Of a stretch of 12,647 nt of DNA, positions 1 to 7,141 are shown piece by piece. The position numbers and the translations under genes were made by a program. Source of the stretch: an uncultured Prevotella sp. (GTDB lineage: Bacteria; Bacteroidota; Bacteroidia; Bacteroidales; Bacteroidaceae); NCBI GenBank assembly GCA_937916405.1, contig CALFUF010000125.1:1-12647 (forward strand), given 5' to 3'. Numbering within the stretch: position 1 is the stretch's first letter; each line of letters begins with the position of its first letter. The notes below the pieces were generated by a model. It was given only the letters and a program-made list of their open reading frames with translations, was not told the origin of the DNA and made no database searches.

Positions 1-107
1 AACATGAGCCACTTTTGCCATTCACGCGCGTTTGCCGCATAAAAACCGTAGGCGATAAGAAGCGCAATTCCAAGCGAGATGAGTGCGGGAACGGGTTTGA
101 TTTTCAT
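1..107 (-). CDS. Small membrane protein, 5' part only (runs off the left edge)
   Basis: The reverse strand reads 35 codons from an ATG at 107-105 to the window edge with no stop. The peptide begins MKIKPVPALISLG and has a hydrophobic stretch at about residues 6-25, followed by charged and aromatic residues (REWQKW). This suggests a single-pass inner-membrane protein or an uncleaved signal anchor. The start is well supported: AGGAGG lies 7 bases upstream, and the ATG overlaps the TGA of the preceding gene as ATGA, so the two genes are probably translationally coupled. I do not recognise the family and propose no function. The strong Shine-Dalgarno sequence is unlike every other gene in this window and suggests this end comes from a different organism. 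Confidence 0.55.
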   Translation of the reverse strand, partial: MKIKPVPALISLGIALLIAYGFYAANAREWQKWLM

Positions 108-541
108 TGGTGCACCTCCTGTAGTGCGGGCGGGTTCAGTGCGACAAGGGCGATGAGTTCCGGAAAATTCACGGCGGTTTTCCATTCAGCCGAGCCGACT
201 TTCCAGATGAGGGTTGTTATGTCCACTTCTTTTTTGAGCATGAGCCGCGCCGTTTCCGTGCGGCTGTACGGACCTTCAGCAGAGTCGCCTTTTGCGATGT
301 AGTACACTTCTGGAAGCAAAAGATTTTCCGAAGGTGATTCCGCTTGATAAGCACTTTCTGCTGCGCCCGCCGCTTTTTCGCTCACGGGCGGCGGCGCATT
401 GTTTCCCGCATGGGCGAACGCGGCGGGATTTTGCGACACTTGCTGTGGGGCTATCTGTGTGCCTCCCGCACCGGCGAACTGCTGGTAGACAGGTGCGGCG
501 TGGGGCGCGGTGTTTATTGCACTTTGCACAGGAAGCGGCTG
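104..541 (-). CDS. GYF_2 (DUF4339)-domain protein, C-terminal part
   Basis: The frame is open on the reverse strand from about 568 to a TGA at 106-104. A GTG at 529 is available as a start, but the proline- and alanine-rich reading continues upstream of it to 568, so I think the 5' part is missing rather than that GTG is the true start. Counting from GTG 529, residues 1-73 are a low-complexity A/P/Q/S linker (PQQVSQ, APPPVSEK). Residues ~75-131 look like a GYF_2 domain: YYIAKGD, then EGPYSR, then a helix, then TLIWKVGSAEWKTA and the end PELIAL. GYF_2 is a small domain of presumed protein-protein interaction. It often sits at the C-terminus of membrane-associated proteins, including SPFH/virion-core-like proteins with proline-rich linkers, so this could be the tail of such a protein; that is inference. 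It overlaps the next minus-strand gene by 4 bases. Composition and ribosome-binding site differ from the rest of the window. Confidence 0.55.
   Translation of the reverse strand, partial: QPLPVQSAINTAPHAAPVYQQFAGAGGTQIAPQQVSQNPAAFAHAGNNAPPPVSEKAAGAAESAYQAESPSENLLLPEVYYIAKGDSAEGPYSRTETARLMLKKEVDITTLIWKVGSAEWKTAVNFPELIALVALNPPALQEVHQ
115..120 (-). promoter_or_regulatory. AGGAGG Shine-Dalgarno site
   Basis: The reverse strand reads AGGAGG at 120-115, then 7 bases, then the ATG at 107-105. The site lies inside the last codons of the GYF_2 gene, and the two reading frames overlap as ATGA. No nqr, tamB or SPFH start in this window has such a site. Bacteroidetes genes generally lack Shine-Dalgarno sequences, so this points to a non-Bacteroidetes source for the left end. 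Confidence 0.7.
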
Positions 542-568
542 GAACGGCGAAGGCGCAAGCGGAGGATT
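529..568. other. Probable junction between two unrelated sequences
   Basis: To the left, coding sense is on the minus strand (GYF_2 protein with a proline-rich linker, GC-rich). To the right, coding sense is on the plus strand (GH25 lysozyme, about 45% GC at 661-720). Both reading frames end or begin inside this stretch in mid-protein. The minus frame stays open to 568 before meeting a TGA at 571-569. The GH25-like plus frame becomes recognisable at about 541-550 (codons for GTAKAQAEDFIKN). There is no inverted repeat, IS end or integrase that would explain the join. It is either an assembly chimera or a recombination breakpoint; the exact base cannot be fixed by eye. Confidence 0.6.
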
Positions 569-981
569 TCATCAAGAATGTGAAACTGGAGAATGGTGAC
601 CTGCCTCCCGTCCTTGACGTGGAGCATAAACCCAAGAACCAGACGGACGAACAGTTCAAGGCGAGTGTCTTGGAGTGGCTTGAGATGGTGGAGAAACATT
701 ATCATATCAAGCCGATTATCTATACTTATTACAAGTTTAAACTCAAATACCTTAACGACTCAGTGTTTGATAGTTATCCGTATTGGATAGCGCATTACTA
801 TGTGGAGCAGGTGGAGTATGAGGGACCTTGGAAGTTCTGGCAGCATACGGACAATGGACGACTTGCCGGTATCAAGGGAACAGTCGACTTCAATATCTAT
901 AACGGCTCCTTCTACGACCTCCGTAAACTCACCATCGGAGCACGTGAGCAGATTGGTGAGGAAGCCTATCAGGACGAATAG
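541..981 (+). CDS. GH25 family lysozyme, C-terminal part (N-terminus missing)
   Basis: GH25 enzymes (Chalaropsis/cellosyl type) are muramidases that cleave the beta-1,4 bond between N-acetylmuramic acid and N-acetylglucosamine in peptidoglycan. The visible part has the family's central LPPVLDVE strand, with the D-x-E pair at 616-624 that carries catalytic acids. It continues with a helix (WLEMVEKHY), PIIYTYYKF, PYWIAHYY, and the closing WQHTD...GIKGTVDFN segment, ending at TAG 979-981. The first half, including the usual N-terminal GxDVS strand with another catalytic Asp and any signal peptide, is absent. The frame is open further back to an ATG at 292, but those 83 codons are antisense to the GYF_2 gene and do not look like GH25, so that start is not credible. 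The next ORF begins 9 bases downstream, so the two may be co-transcribed. As it stands the product could not be a working lysozyme. Family assignment is confident; the cause of truncation is not. Confidence 0.75.
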   Translation, partial: GTAKAQAEDFIKNVKLENGDLPPVLDVEHKPKNQTDEQFKASVLEWLEMVEKHYHIKPIIYTYYKFKLKYLNDSVFDSYPYWIAHYYVEQVEYEGPWKFWQHTDNGRLAGIKGTVDFNIYNGSFYDLRKLTIGAREQIGEEAYQDE

Positions 982-990
982 AGATTTCAA

Positions 991-1380
991 ATGACGAAGG
1001 GATGGATAGTGTTGATGGTTATGGCAGTGTACGTAACGCATTGCCGTGCTCAGGAGCGGATTGATGTCGTTCCAGAAATAGTCGAAGCGATAACGCGTGT
1101 TGTTAAAGCGGATGATTGTCAGAAAGCCGTACAGATACTTGGTGAATATGGTTTTATGCCAGGCAATATTGACAAACCGTCGGGAACCGCAGAATATTCA
1201 CTTCTTCTCTTTCTTTTTCTCTTTCTTCTTTTTCTTCGAATGGAAGAGGTCGCGCCAGCCGTTGAAGTCTTTCTTGATAATCAGACCGATTCCTTGGGTG
1301 TTCAGACTCGACTTGGTAAAGTAGCGGTCGTTGCTCTGGTTGTATACTTTCAAAGCGAGGTTACCATTTGGCATCAGTAA
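991..1380 (+). CDS. Putative short secreted protein or gene fragment; 3' half overlaps tamB
   Basis: This ORF starts 9 bases after the GH25 gene. It opens with a signal-peptide-like segment (MTKGWIVLMVMAVYVTHCRA, probable cleavage before QERIDVV). About 45 plausible mature residues follow, with an amphipathic pattern (VPEIVEAITRVV, DCQKAVQILGEYGF). From about codon 68 (base ~1198) it runs antisense through the lysine-rich 3' end of tamB, which produces an artificial LLLFLFLFLLFL stretch. tamB is clearly real to its stop, so the ORF's second half is probably not genuine coding sequence. The first ~70 codons may be a gene whose 3' end was lost, or a very short protein whose stop has mutated. 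I do not recognise the family. The lack of a conventional lipobox argues against a lipoprotein. Only the N-terminal portion (991-~1197) has moderate support. Confidence 0.35.
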   Translation: MTKGWIVLMVMAVYVTHCRAQERIDVVPEIVEAITRVVKADDCQKAVQILGEYGFMPGNIDKPSGTAEYSLLLFLFLFLLFLRMEEVAPAVEVFLDNQTDSLGVQTRLGKVAVVALVVYFQSEVTIWHQ

Positions 1381-4300
1381 ATAGCGGATGTCGAAGTCAC
1401 CAATGAAGGAGGGGTTGGCGGTCGTCGCATTGTCACGATAACCGAACTGTCCGTTGATCAGCAGACGGTTATTGAAGAGTCGTCCGCTGATAAGTCCTTC
1501 ATACTCGGCATTGTTCCATCCCTCATTACCTGTAGAGATATTGGCGCCAAAGCTCCAGTCATTACTCTTGATGACATTCTTCAGGATGCTGTTGATCTGT
1601 CCGGACAAGGTTCCAGACAACAGGCTCTGCATGGCAAGAGAGGTCTGACTTTGCTCACTGGTATTCTCGGCATTGTTAGCACCTTGCGGATAGAAGCGTC
1701 CGATGGCAAGCAGATAGACAACCTGTTGGTTCATCTCATCCTGTGAGTTAAGCAAGGAGCGCACCATCTGTTTCTCGTCAGTATTAACCGTCGGCATGTC
1801 GAGGTCGAATTCCACAACGGGTTGTGAGGGCTGTCCTGTGATATTCATCAGACAATTGACACGCACGGTATTCGAGAAACTTCTACCCACATTCAGGTCG
1901 GAGAGTGACACACCATTGACGGTATGCATCGCCTGCAGGTTGAGACTGGCACTATACGGATCGCCGCCAAAGACGATGGTACCACCCTCCTGGAAAGTGA
2001 AGTTCTTCTTGATGACATTCTGAATCGTCACATCATACGTGCCATTAGCCACACGATAGGTGCCAAACAGGTTAAAGCCCCCTTTGTTAAACCAGTTGGC
2101 ACGCAAGACACCATCACCACGCAGGGTGATATAGTCACCAGTACGACTGTCCATCAACAGACGCAGAGCCACATTCGGTGTACAGTTGATGAGGAAGTTG
2201 ATGTGCATGTCTGTTCGCTCTTCCACAGGAGTCACCACCTTCACCTTAGTCGTATCAGAAGCATGTGAACGATCTGTGATCCCCCAATGGATGAACTCCT
2301 GATTAGAGACAGCATCAGGGTCAGCTGCGTTATAGACGAAGACAGAGTTCGCTTGTGGTGTCACATTCATGTCGATGACCACCTCGTTAGAACGTCCGTG
2401 GATGGCAATGCTCCCCGTTCCATAGACTGTTCCATAGAACGTATCCTCCCCAAAGTCAGGGAAGTCATAGGCAAGCAGGTTGTCCGCATTGATATAAAGG
2501 TCGTAGGTGAGCTGTGTCAGACATTTGTGGTGGATACCACCAGTGACGATACCCTGACGGTCGTGGATGTCATAGATAGGACAGCGGACAAACTCCACCT
2601 CGTTAGGAACTAAGCGGATGGTATCGTTACGCAACTGGTAGGTACAGCCTGTCGGTTTGACATGGGCAAGACCATTGAGAACCAGTTCACCTGTAAGGTT
2701 GATAGCATCCAGCGGACCATAGAGACGAACGGCACCGTCCGTATGTCCCTCCACCTTACTAAGGAAACTCTCTGTGAAGGAATGCATGAAGTCGATATGA
2801 GTGCCAGCAGCTTGAATACCCAGGTCGATGAAGTTGTTGGCAGGTGACACATAACCGTTGATATATGTCATGGCATCCTTGCCGTCATCAGCAATCGCAT
2901 GAATGTCTATCTGCTCCTTCTCTGTGTTCCAATTGACATGAGCGTCCAGTATTCCCATCCGCCCATGCTCGAACTTAAACTGGTTGACGGTGAGGTCGGC
3001 ATTTGCCTGTACCTCATTCCCGAAGATACCCTTGACAACAGCCTCTCCCGTGGCAAGACCGCTGAAGCTGACAGCGTCGAAGTTGACGAGTTCGAGGATA
3101 TAGGCTACATCCAGGTCGTGGAGGTTGACGACGAGCGAGTCACCATTACTCTCTGATGCCGTACCGTCGACCATCAGATACTGGTTGTCGTTGTGGATAT
3201 TCAACTCGTTTATCTCCAGTCTGTTCTTGGAATAGCTGATACCACATGGCTCAGCAGTCCATATCGTATTATGAATATTGATATGAGATGGAGCGATACC
3301 GAAGAACGCCACCTGTTGACCACTTGGAGTGGTGAAGAAGTTGGCAGTACTGTTCAAGACCCCGCTCATAGGGTCTTTGGCATGATTGTCCCACGAGAAG
3401 GATGATGCCAGGTGGTTGTCGTGCGCCTTTCCTTTCAGTCCCAAATCGAAATGGTTGCCGTTATCCATGATCTTGGTGATATTGGCGTTAAAGGCTAAAG
3501 AGTCTCCAGGAGTATTGATGACGATACGACCATTCTGATAACCACTCTCGTTATAATAGAAAGACGGTATGTTACATTCCAGATTGATGTCCCGCATGTT
3601 ATCGTTGACAAATCCCTCCAAAGTGACAGGCTCTCTGATGGCAAGAGGTACGTCCAATAGCTGTTGCAGCCAGTCGGTCTTGCGGATGACCGCGTGAACA
3701 TTGAAGTTATTATGCGTGTTTGGATTCACCTGAGGAAGACCGGGAAGGGTAGGCATCTTGCTGGCTATGAAGTTGGTGAAGCTCTGTGTCAGTGTCTGAT
3801 AGTCAAAGTCCCCCCGTACCTCCACTTGTGCGAAGTCACTATTCAGCAGCATGTAGTGTGTCTGCTCGTCGAAGCCCGTATGTATCTGCAGATCGTCCAA
3901 CTCATAGTTCTTCTCACTACTCTTCATGGAGAGGTCAGTGATATGGAAGAAACCCTTTGCGTCATTCAGCTTAGAGCCATTAAGCATCGTCTCTATATTG
4001 GCAGAGAAACGAGCATCCTTCCAATGGTCAGAGAGATGTGTCTCCTGTGGGGAGAAATTCCTGATAGCGGCTTTCATCTCAATATTCTTGTTGCGACCTG
4101 TCTCTGCAAAACCTTCTATCTCCATCGAGATATTAGGATCGTCGATGGATAACTGTCCGTTGACGGAATTTTGCGCATAACTGCCATCCACCTTGATATT
4201 CTGATAGCGGTAGTTGTTGTATTCCAGTTCCTGAATGATACCGTCGGCATGTATTCTCTCTTGCTGCTTAGCGAGGGAACCGTTCAGCTTGATGTTGGTG

Positions 4301-5604
4301 GAGAGCTTTCCGAAGCGGTTGTCGTTTAATAACTGTTGTAAGTTGATACCTGTGGTCTGCACCTCACCGGTGAAGTCTTGCTGGGGATTGAGCGCAAAGT
4401 GGACGGTGGCATTGCCAGCTCCAGAGCGAATCTGCTGATTCACGAGAATCTGGTCCAGTGCCTTACCACTGACATCTCCCGACAGGTGGATGTCACCCAT
4501 ACGGTCTATTACGGCTGGTACCTCCACTTTCCGTCCCCTCAGGTTTTCGGAAATGAAATTCAGAGTCTTTGAGGATAGAGAGATATCCCTGATGTTAGCA
4601 TACCATTCTGGTTGATGATTGAGATGCTTGACAAAACCGTCGCAATGGATATCGATATCACCAGTGGAAGAACTGATATTAATATCAGGTATCTCGATGT
4701 CATAACCCTTTCCCTTGAAATGGGACGCAAGGGTCAATGTACTATTGAATGTCTTGAGGGAAGGGAGGAGACACGAAATGTCTGACAGTCTGATATGTGA
4801 CTCAGGAATCTCCCCTTGATAGGTGAGAGACTCCATCTTCAACTGGTCTCCCTCCATCTGGTAGTTTGCCGTCACCTCGTTGAGACTGATGTCTGTTCCT
4901 GGCATCTGTATATGCATGTCGTAGAGGTGACTGTGGGAGCGCCCACCCTCGAAATGCATAGAGAACTTATCCATCTTTAGTCCCGACTGCTCTGTGAAGG
5001 AGAGATTCTTCACATTGATATTCATGGTGTCGGGAGTCAGTGTCTTGAGGATGATATAAGTACTGATATCCTTCACATAAAGGTGGGAGAGATTCAGCTG
5101 CTGGGGGGTCTCTGGTTCGTAAAGACGGTCGAAGCGCACACTGGAATGTCGCATGATGAGCGAGTTGATATGCAAGTCAAGAGGTGTCTGACTGGTCGTA
5201 TCCTTCGAGGCAAGGGAGTCGAGGGCAAACTGAAAGTTAGGGGCAGCGTCTGGTGTCGTCTGATAGAAGGTGGCATGTGCCCCGAATAGCTGTGCAGAGG
5301 AGATGGATATCTTGTCGTTCAACAAGTCCCACAGACTGATACGTATGCCCAGACGATAAATGGATAGCATTTGCTTACCCTGTTGGTCTTTGATCAGCAC
5401 GTCATCAATCACCAGTCGGTTAAGGAATCCCGGATTGATACTGCCCACCTTCACCTCTGTGCCCAGCATCTCCCCGAGCAGTCCAGCGGCTTTATCACCT
5501 ATATAGCGTTGGAAGGCAGGGATATGGAAGAGCGTCATCATCAAGAGATTGAGTCCGATGATGCCCCAGATGGTGGCATATATTATTCGTTTTAGAATCT
5601 TCAC
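1198..5604 (-). CDS. tamB: Translocation/assembly module TamB (AsmA-like, DUF490 C-terminal domain)
   Basis: This 1468-residue envelope protein belongs to the TamB group of AsmA-like proteins. Known members are anchored in the inner membrane and span the periplasm as a beta-rich groove; they are implicated in outer-membrane protein assembly with TamA-type partners and in phospholipid transport. Residues ~5-27 are a membrane anchor (IIYATIWGIIGLNLLMM). They are followed by GTEVKVGSI and LVIDDVLIKD, typical of the AsmA-like N-terminus, and then a long series of short beta-strand repeats. About residues 1000-1440 form the TamB C-terminal domain, with GDGVLRANW, FNLFGTYRVANGTYDV, GGTIVFGGDPYSA, LLAIGRFYP, and GLISGRLFNNRLLINGQFGYRD near the end. 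The protein closes with a lysine/glutamate tail (SKKKKKEKKKEKK). The start is GTG at 5604-5602, with an in-frame TAA directly upstream, so no earlier start is possible, and the N-terminus matches the family. It is divergent from nqrA, and no tamA/bamA-like gene is in view. The 3' end overlaps the ORF at 991 on the opposite strand. Confidence 0.9.
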   Translation of the reverse strand: MKILKRIIYATIWGIIGLNLLMMTLFHIPAFQRYIGDKAAGLLGEMLGTEVKVGSINPGFLNRLVIDDVLIKDQQGKQMLSIYRLGIRISLWDLLNDKISISSAQLFGAHATFYQTTPDAAPNFQFALDSLASKDTTSQTPLDLHINSLIMRHSSVRFDRLYEPETPQQLNLSHLYVKDISTYIILKTLTPDTMNINVKNLSFTEQSGLKMDKFSMHFEGGRSHSHLYDMHIQMPGTDISLNEVTANYQMEGDQLKMESLTYQGEIPESHIRLSDISCLLPSLKTFNSTLTLASHFKGKGYDIEIPDINISSSTGDIDIHCDGFVKHLNHQPEWYANIRDISLSSKTLNFISENLRGRKVEVPAVIDRMGDIHLSGDVSGKALDQILVNQQIRSGAGNATVHFALNPQQDFTGEVQTTGINLQQLLNDNRFGKLSTNIKLNGSLAKQQERIHADGIIQELEYNNYRYQNIKVDGSYAQNSVNGQLSIDDPNISMEIEGFAETGRNKNIEMKAAIRNFSPQETHLSDHWKDARFSANIETMLNGSKLNDAKGFFHITDLSMKSSEKNYELDDLQIHTGFDEQTHYMLLNSDFAQVEVRGDFDYQTLTQSFTNFIASKMPTLPGLPQVNPNTHNNFNVHAVIRKTDWLQQLLDVPLAIREPVTLEGFVNDNMRDINLECNIPSFYYNESGYQNGRIVINTPGDSLAFNANITKIMDNGNHFDLGLKGKAHDNHLASSFSWDNHAKDPMSGVLNSTANFFTTPSGQQVAFFGIAPSHINIHNTIWTAEPCGISYSKNRLEINELNIHNDNQYLMVDGTASESNGDSLVVNLHDLDVAYILELVNFDAVSFSGLATGEAVVKGIFGNEVQANADLTVNQFKFEHGRMGILDAHVNWNTEKEQIDIHAIADDGKDAMTYINGYVSPANNFIDLGIQAAGTHIDFMHSFTESFLSKVEGHTDGAVRLYGPLDAINLTGELVLNGLAHVKPTGCTYQLRNDTIRLVPNEVEFVRCPIYDIHDRQGIVTGGIHHKCLTQLTYDLYINADNLLAYDFPDFGEDTFYGTVYGTGSIAIHGRSNEVVIDMNVTPQANSVFVYNAADPDAVSNQEFIHWGITDRSHASDTTKVKVVTPVEERTDMHINFLINCTPNVALRLLMDSRTGDYITLRGDGVLRANWFNKGGFNLFGTYRVANGTYDVTIQNVIKKNFTFQEGGTIVFGGDPYSASLNLQAMHTVNGVSLSDLNVGRSFSNTVRVNCLMNITGQPSQPVVEFDLDMPTVNTDEKQMVRSLLNSQDEMNQQVVYLLAIGRFYPQGANNAENTSEQSQTSLAMQSLLSGTLSGQINSILKNVIKSNDWSFGANISTGNEGWNNAEYEGLISGRLFNNRLLINGQFGYRDNATTANPSFIGDFDIRYLLMPNGNLALKVYNQSNDRYFTKSSLNTQGIGLIIKKDFNGWRDLFHSKKKKKEKKKEKK

Positions 5605-5677
5605 TTATAGTCTCTTTTGAGCGTGCAATCTGTCAGACCGAGATAGCAAAATTTTTCCTTACGCTCATATTTTGCCA

Positions 5678-5685
5678 CAAAATTA
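5678..5685 (-). promoter_or_regulatory. Probable -7 box of the tamB promoter (TAATTTTG)
   Basis: The reverse strand reads TAATTTTG from 5685 to 5678, an exact match to the Bacteroidetes -7 consensus TAnnTTTG. It would place the transcript start near 5672 and leave a 5' leader of roughly 65-70 bases before the GTG at 5604. I cannot see a clear TTTG -33 element at the expected distance, so the call rests on one box and its position. Confidence 0.45.
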
Positions 5686-5750
5686 CGATAAAAAGTTGTG
5701 ACATGGGAATATTTCGCAGGAAAATTGCGCATTTTATACCTAATTTTTAT

Positions 5751-5758
5751 TAATTTTG
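5751..5758 (+). promoter_or_regulatory. Probable -7 box of the nqr operon promoter (TAATTTTG)
   Basis: TAATTTTG matches the Bacteroidetes -7 consensus TAnnTTTG exactly and lies 38 bases upstream of the nqrA ATG. The predicted transcript start is around 5764, giving a short A/T-rich leader of ~30 bases that ends CATTTATATAA before the ATG, a style common in this phylum. The -33 element is weak: ATTG at 5724-5727 with a long spacer is the best candidate. This would be the only promoter of the six-gene operon, since the nqr genes are otherwise separated by 3-12 bases. Confidence 0.5.
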
Positions 5759-5796
5759 CAACGTTTGAGAGAGTTTATTCCTAAACATTTATATAA

Positions 5797-7137
5797 ATGG
5801 CAAATGTAATTAAATTGCGAAAAGGCTTGGACATCAACCTGCAAGGAAAGGCTGAGGAAAAGCGCATTCAGCTGAAATCCAACGGACAGTTCGCACTGGT
5901 TCCTGACGATTTCGAAGGCGTGGTTCCCAAGGTCGTTGTCAAGGAGGGTGATAAGGTCAAAGCCGGGGATGCTTTGTTTGTCAACAAACAATATCCCGAA
6001 GTGAAGTTTACCTCGCCAGTAAGCGGTACCGTCCGTGAGGTGGTGCGTGGTGAACGTAGAAAAGTGCTCTGTGTTAGAGTGGACGCTGATGCCCAGCAAG
6101 AGCAAGTAGATTTTGGTAAGAAGGATGTGGAGAAAATGGACGGAAAGGCTGTCATTGACGCATTGTTGGAGGCTGGTATCTTTGGCTATATCAACCAGTT
6201 ACCTTATGTCATCTCTACGAATCCTTCACAGATGCCGAAGGCTGTCTTTGTATCCGCTTTGCGTGATATGCCATTGGCTGGTAGCTTCGAGTTTGAGGTG
6301 AAAGGACAGGAGGGTGACTTCCAGACAGGTCTTACCGCTTTGTCGAAGATCGCCAAGACCTATCTCGGCTGTGGGGTACATTCCAGTTTCGAGAACTACA
6401 GGAATGTAGAGGTGACAGTTTTTGACGGACCCTGTCCCGCTGGTAATGTCGGTGTGCAGGTGAATCATCTCGACCCCGTGAACAAGGGAGAGGTGGTCTG
6501 GACTGTTGAGCCCACCGTCGTGCTCTTCATCGGTCGTCTGTTTAACACGGGTAAGGTGGACCTCCGTCGCACGGTAGCCCTTTGTGGTAGTGAGGTGAAG
6601 GCTCCTGCTTATGTGGACATGCTGGTAGGTGAGGAACTTGCCACCTTGTTGAGCAACAGTTATGATGCCGACCATCATGTACGTATCATCAATGGTAATG
6701 TACTGACAGGCAAACCAACCACAAAGGACAGTTTCTTAGGTGCTCATACCTCTGAGATTACCGTGATTCCAGAGGGAGACGATGCCGACGAGTTCGCTGG
6801 TTGGATCATGCCACGCTTCAAGCAGTTCTCTGTGAACCGCAGTTATTTCTCTTGGCTCTGCGGTAAGAAAAAGTATGCATTGGATGCCCGTATCAAGGGT
6901 GGTGAGCGTCACATGATTATGAGTGGCGAGTACGACCGTGTGCTGCCGATGGATATCTATGGTGAGTATCTCATCAAGGCGATTATCGCTGGTGATATCG
7001 ACCGTCAGGAGGCTCTGGGTATCTACGAGGTAAGTCCTGAGGACTTCGCTCTCGCAGAGTTTGTTGACTCCTCGAAGTTAGAGTTGCAGCGCATTGTCCG
7101 TGAGGGTTTGAACATATTACGTAAAGAAAACGCATAA
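5797..7137 (+). CDS. nqrA: Na+-translocating NADH:quinone reductase subunit A
   Basis: NqrA is the large cytoplasmic, peripheral subunit of the Na+-NQR complex and has been implicated in quinone interaction. The 446-residue length is normal for the family. The N-terminus (IKLRKGLDINLQGKAE) is typical. Residues ~41-95 form the lipoyl/biotinyl-like fold (VVKEGDKVKAGDALF, VKFTSPVSGTV). The central signature PAGNVGVQVNHLDPVNKGEV is present, followed by GRLFNTGKVDLRRTVALCGSEVK, which leads into the SLBB-like region at about residues 256-310. The C-terminal half has SWLCGKKKYALD and MIMSGEYDRVLPMDIYGEYL. It is the first gene of the operon and is followed by nqrB after 4 bases. The start is the ATG just after the A/T-rich leader; there is no Shine-Dalgarno sequence. 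Confidence 0.97.
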   Translation: MANVIKLRKGLDINLQGKAEEKRIQLKSNGQFALVPDDFEGVVPKVVVKEGDKVKAGDALFVNKQYPEVKFTSPVSGTVREVVRGERRKVLCVRVDADAQQEQVDFGKKDVEKMDGKAVIDALLEAGIFGYINQLPYVISTNPSQMPKAVFVSALRDMPLAGSFEFEVKGQEGDFQTGLTALSKIAKTYLGCGVHSSFENYRNVEVTVFDGPCPAGNVGVQVNHLDPVNKGEVVWTVEPTVVLFIGRLFNTGKVDLRRTVALCGSEVKAPAYVDMLVGEELATLLSNSYDADHHVRIINGNVLTGKPTTKDSFLGAHTSEITVIPEGDDADEFAGWIMPRFKQFSVNRSYFSWLCGKKKYALDARIKGGERHMIMSGEYDRVLPMDIYGEYLIKAIIAGDIDRQEALGIYEVSPEDFALAEFVDSSKLELQRIVREGLNILRKENA

Positions 7138-7141
7138 GACT

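Noticed and set aside
292..540. Plus-strand extension of the GH25 frame back to ATG 292
   Set aside because: These codons are antisense to the GYF_2 gene, give an arginine/histidine-rich low-quality peptide and show no GH25 features. The frame is open because of high GC content.
276..659. Minus-strand 127-residue ORF
   Set aside because: It straddles the junction, is cysteine/arginine/serine-rich and overlaps both better-supported genes in another frame.
1143..1200. Inverted repeat TGAATAT ... ATATTCA near the tamB stop as a terminator
   Set aside because: The arms are only 7 bases of pure A/T-rich sequence with a 44-base loop, and it would overlap the ORF at 991; chance is the better explanation.
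5640..5730. Imperfect inverted AATTTTTCCT/AGGAAAATT pair as an operator
   Set aside because: The arms are imperfect, far apart and in A/T-rich DNA where such matches are common; no independent support.
6226..6678. 150-residue minus-strand ORF antisense to nqrA
   Set aside because: Shadow frame with no recognisable motifs; it lies wholly within the conserved nqrA coding sequence.
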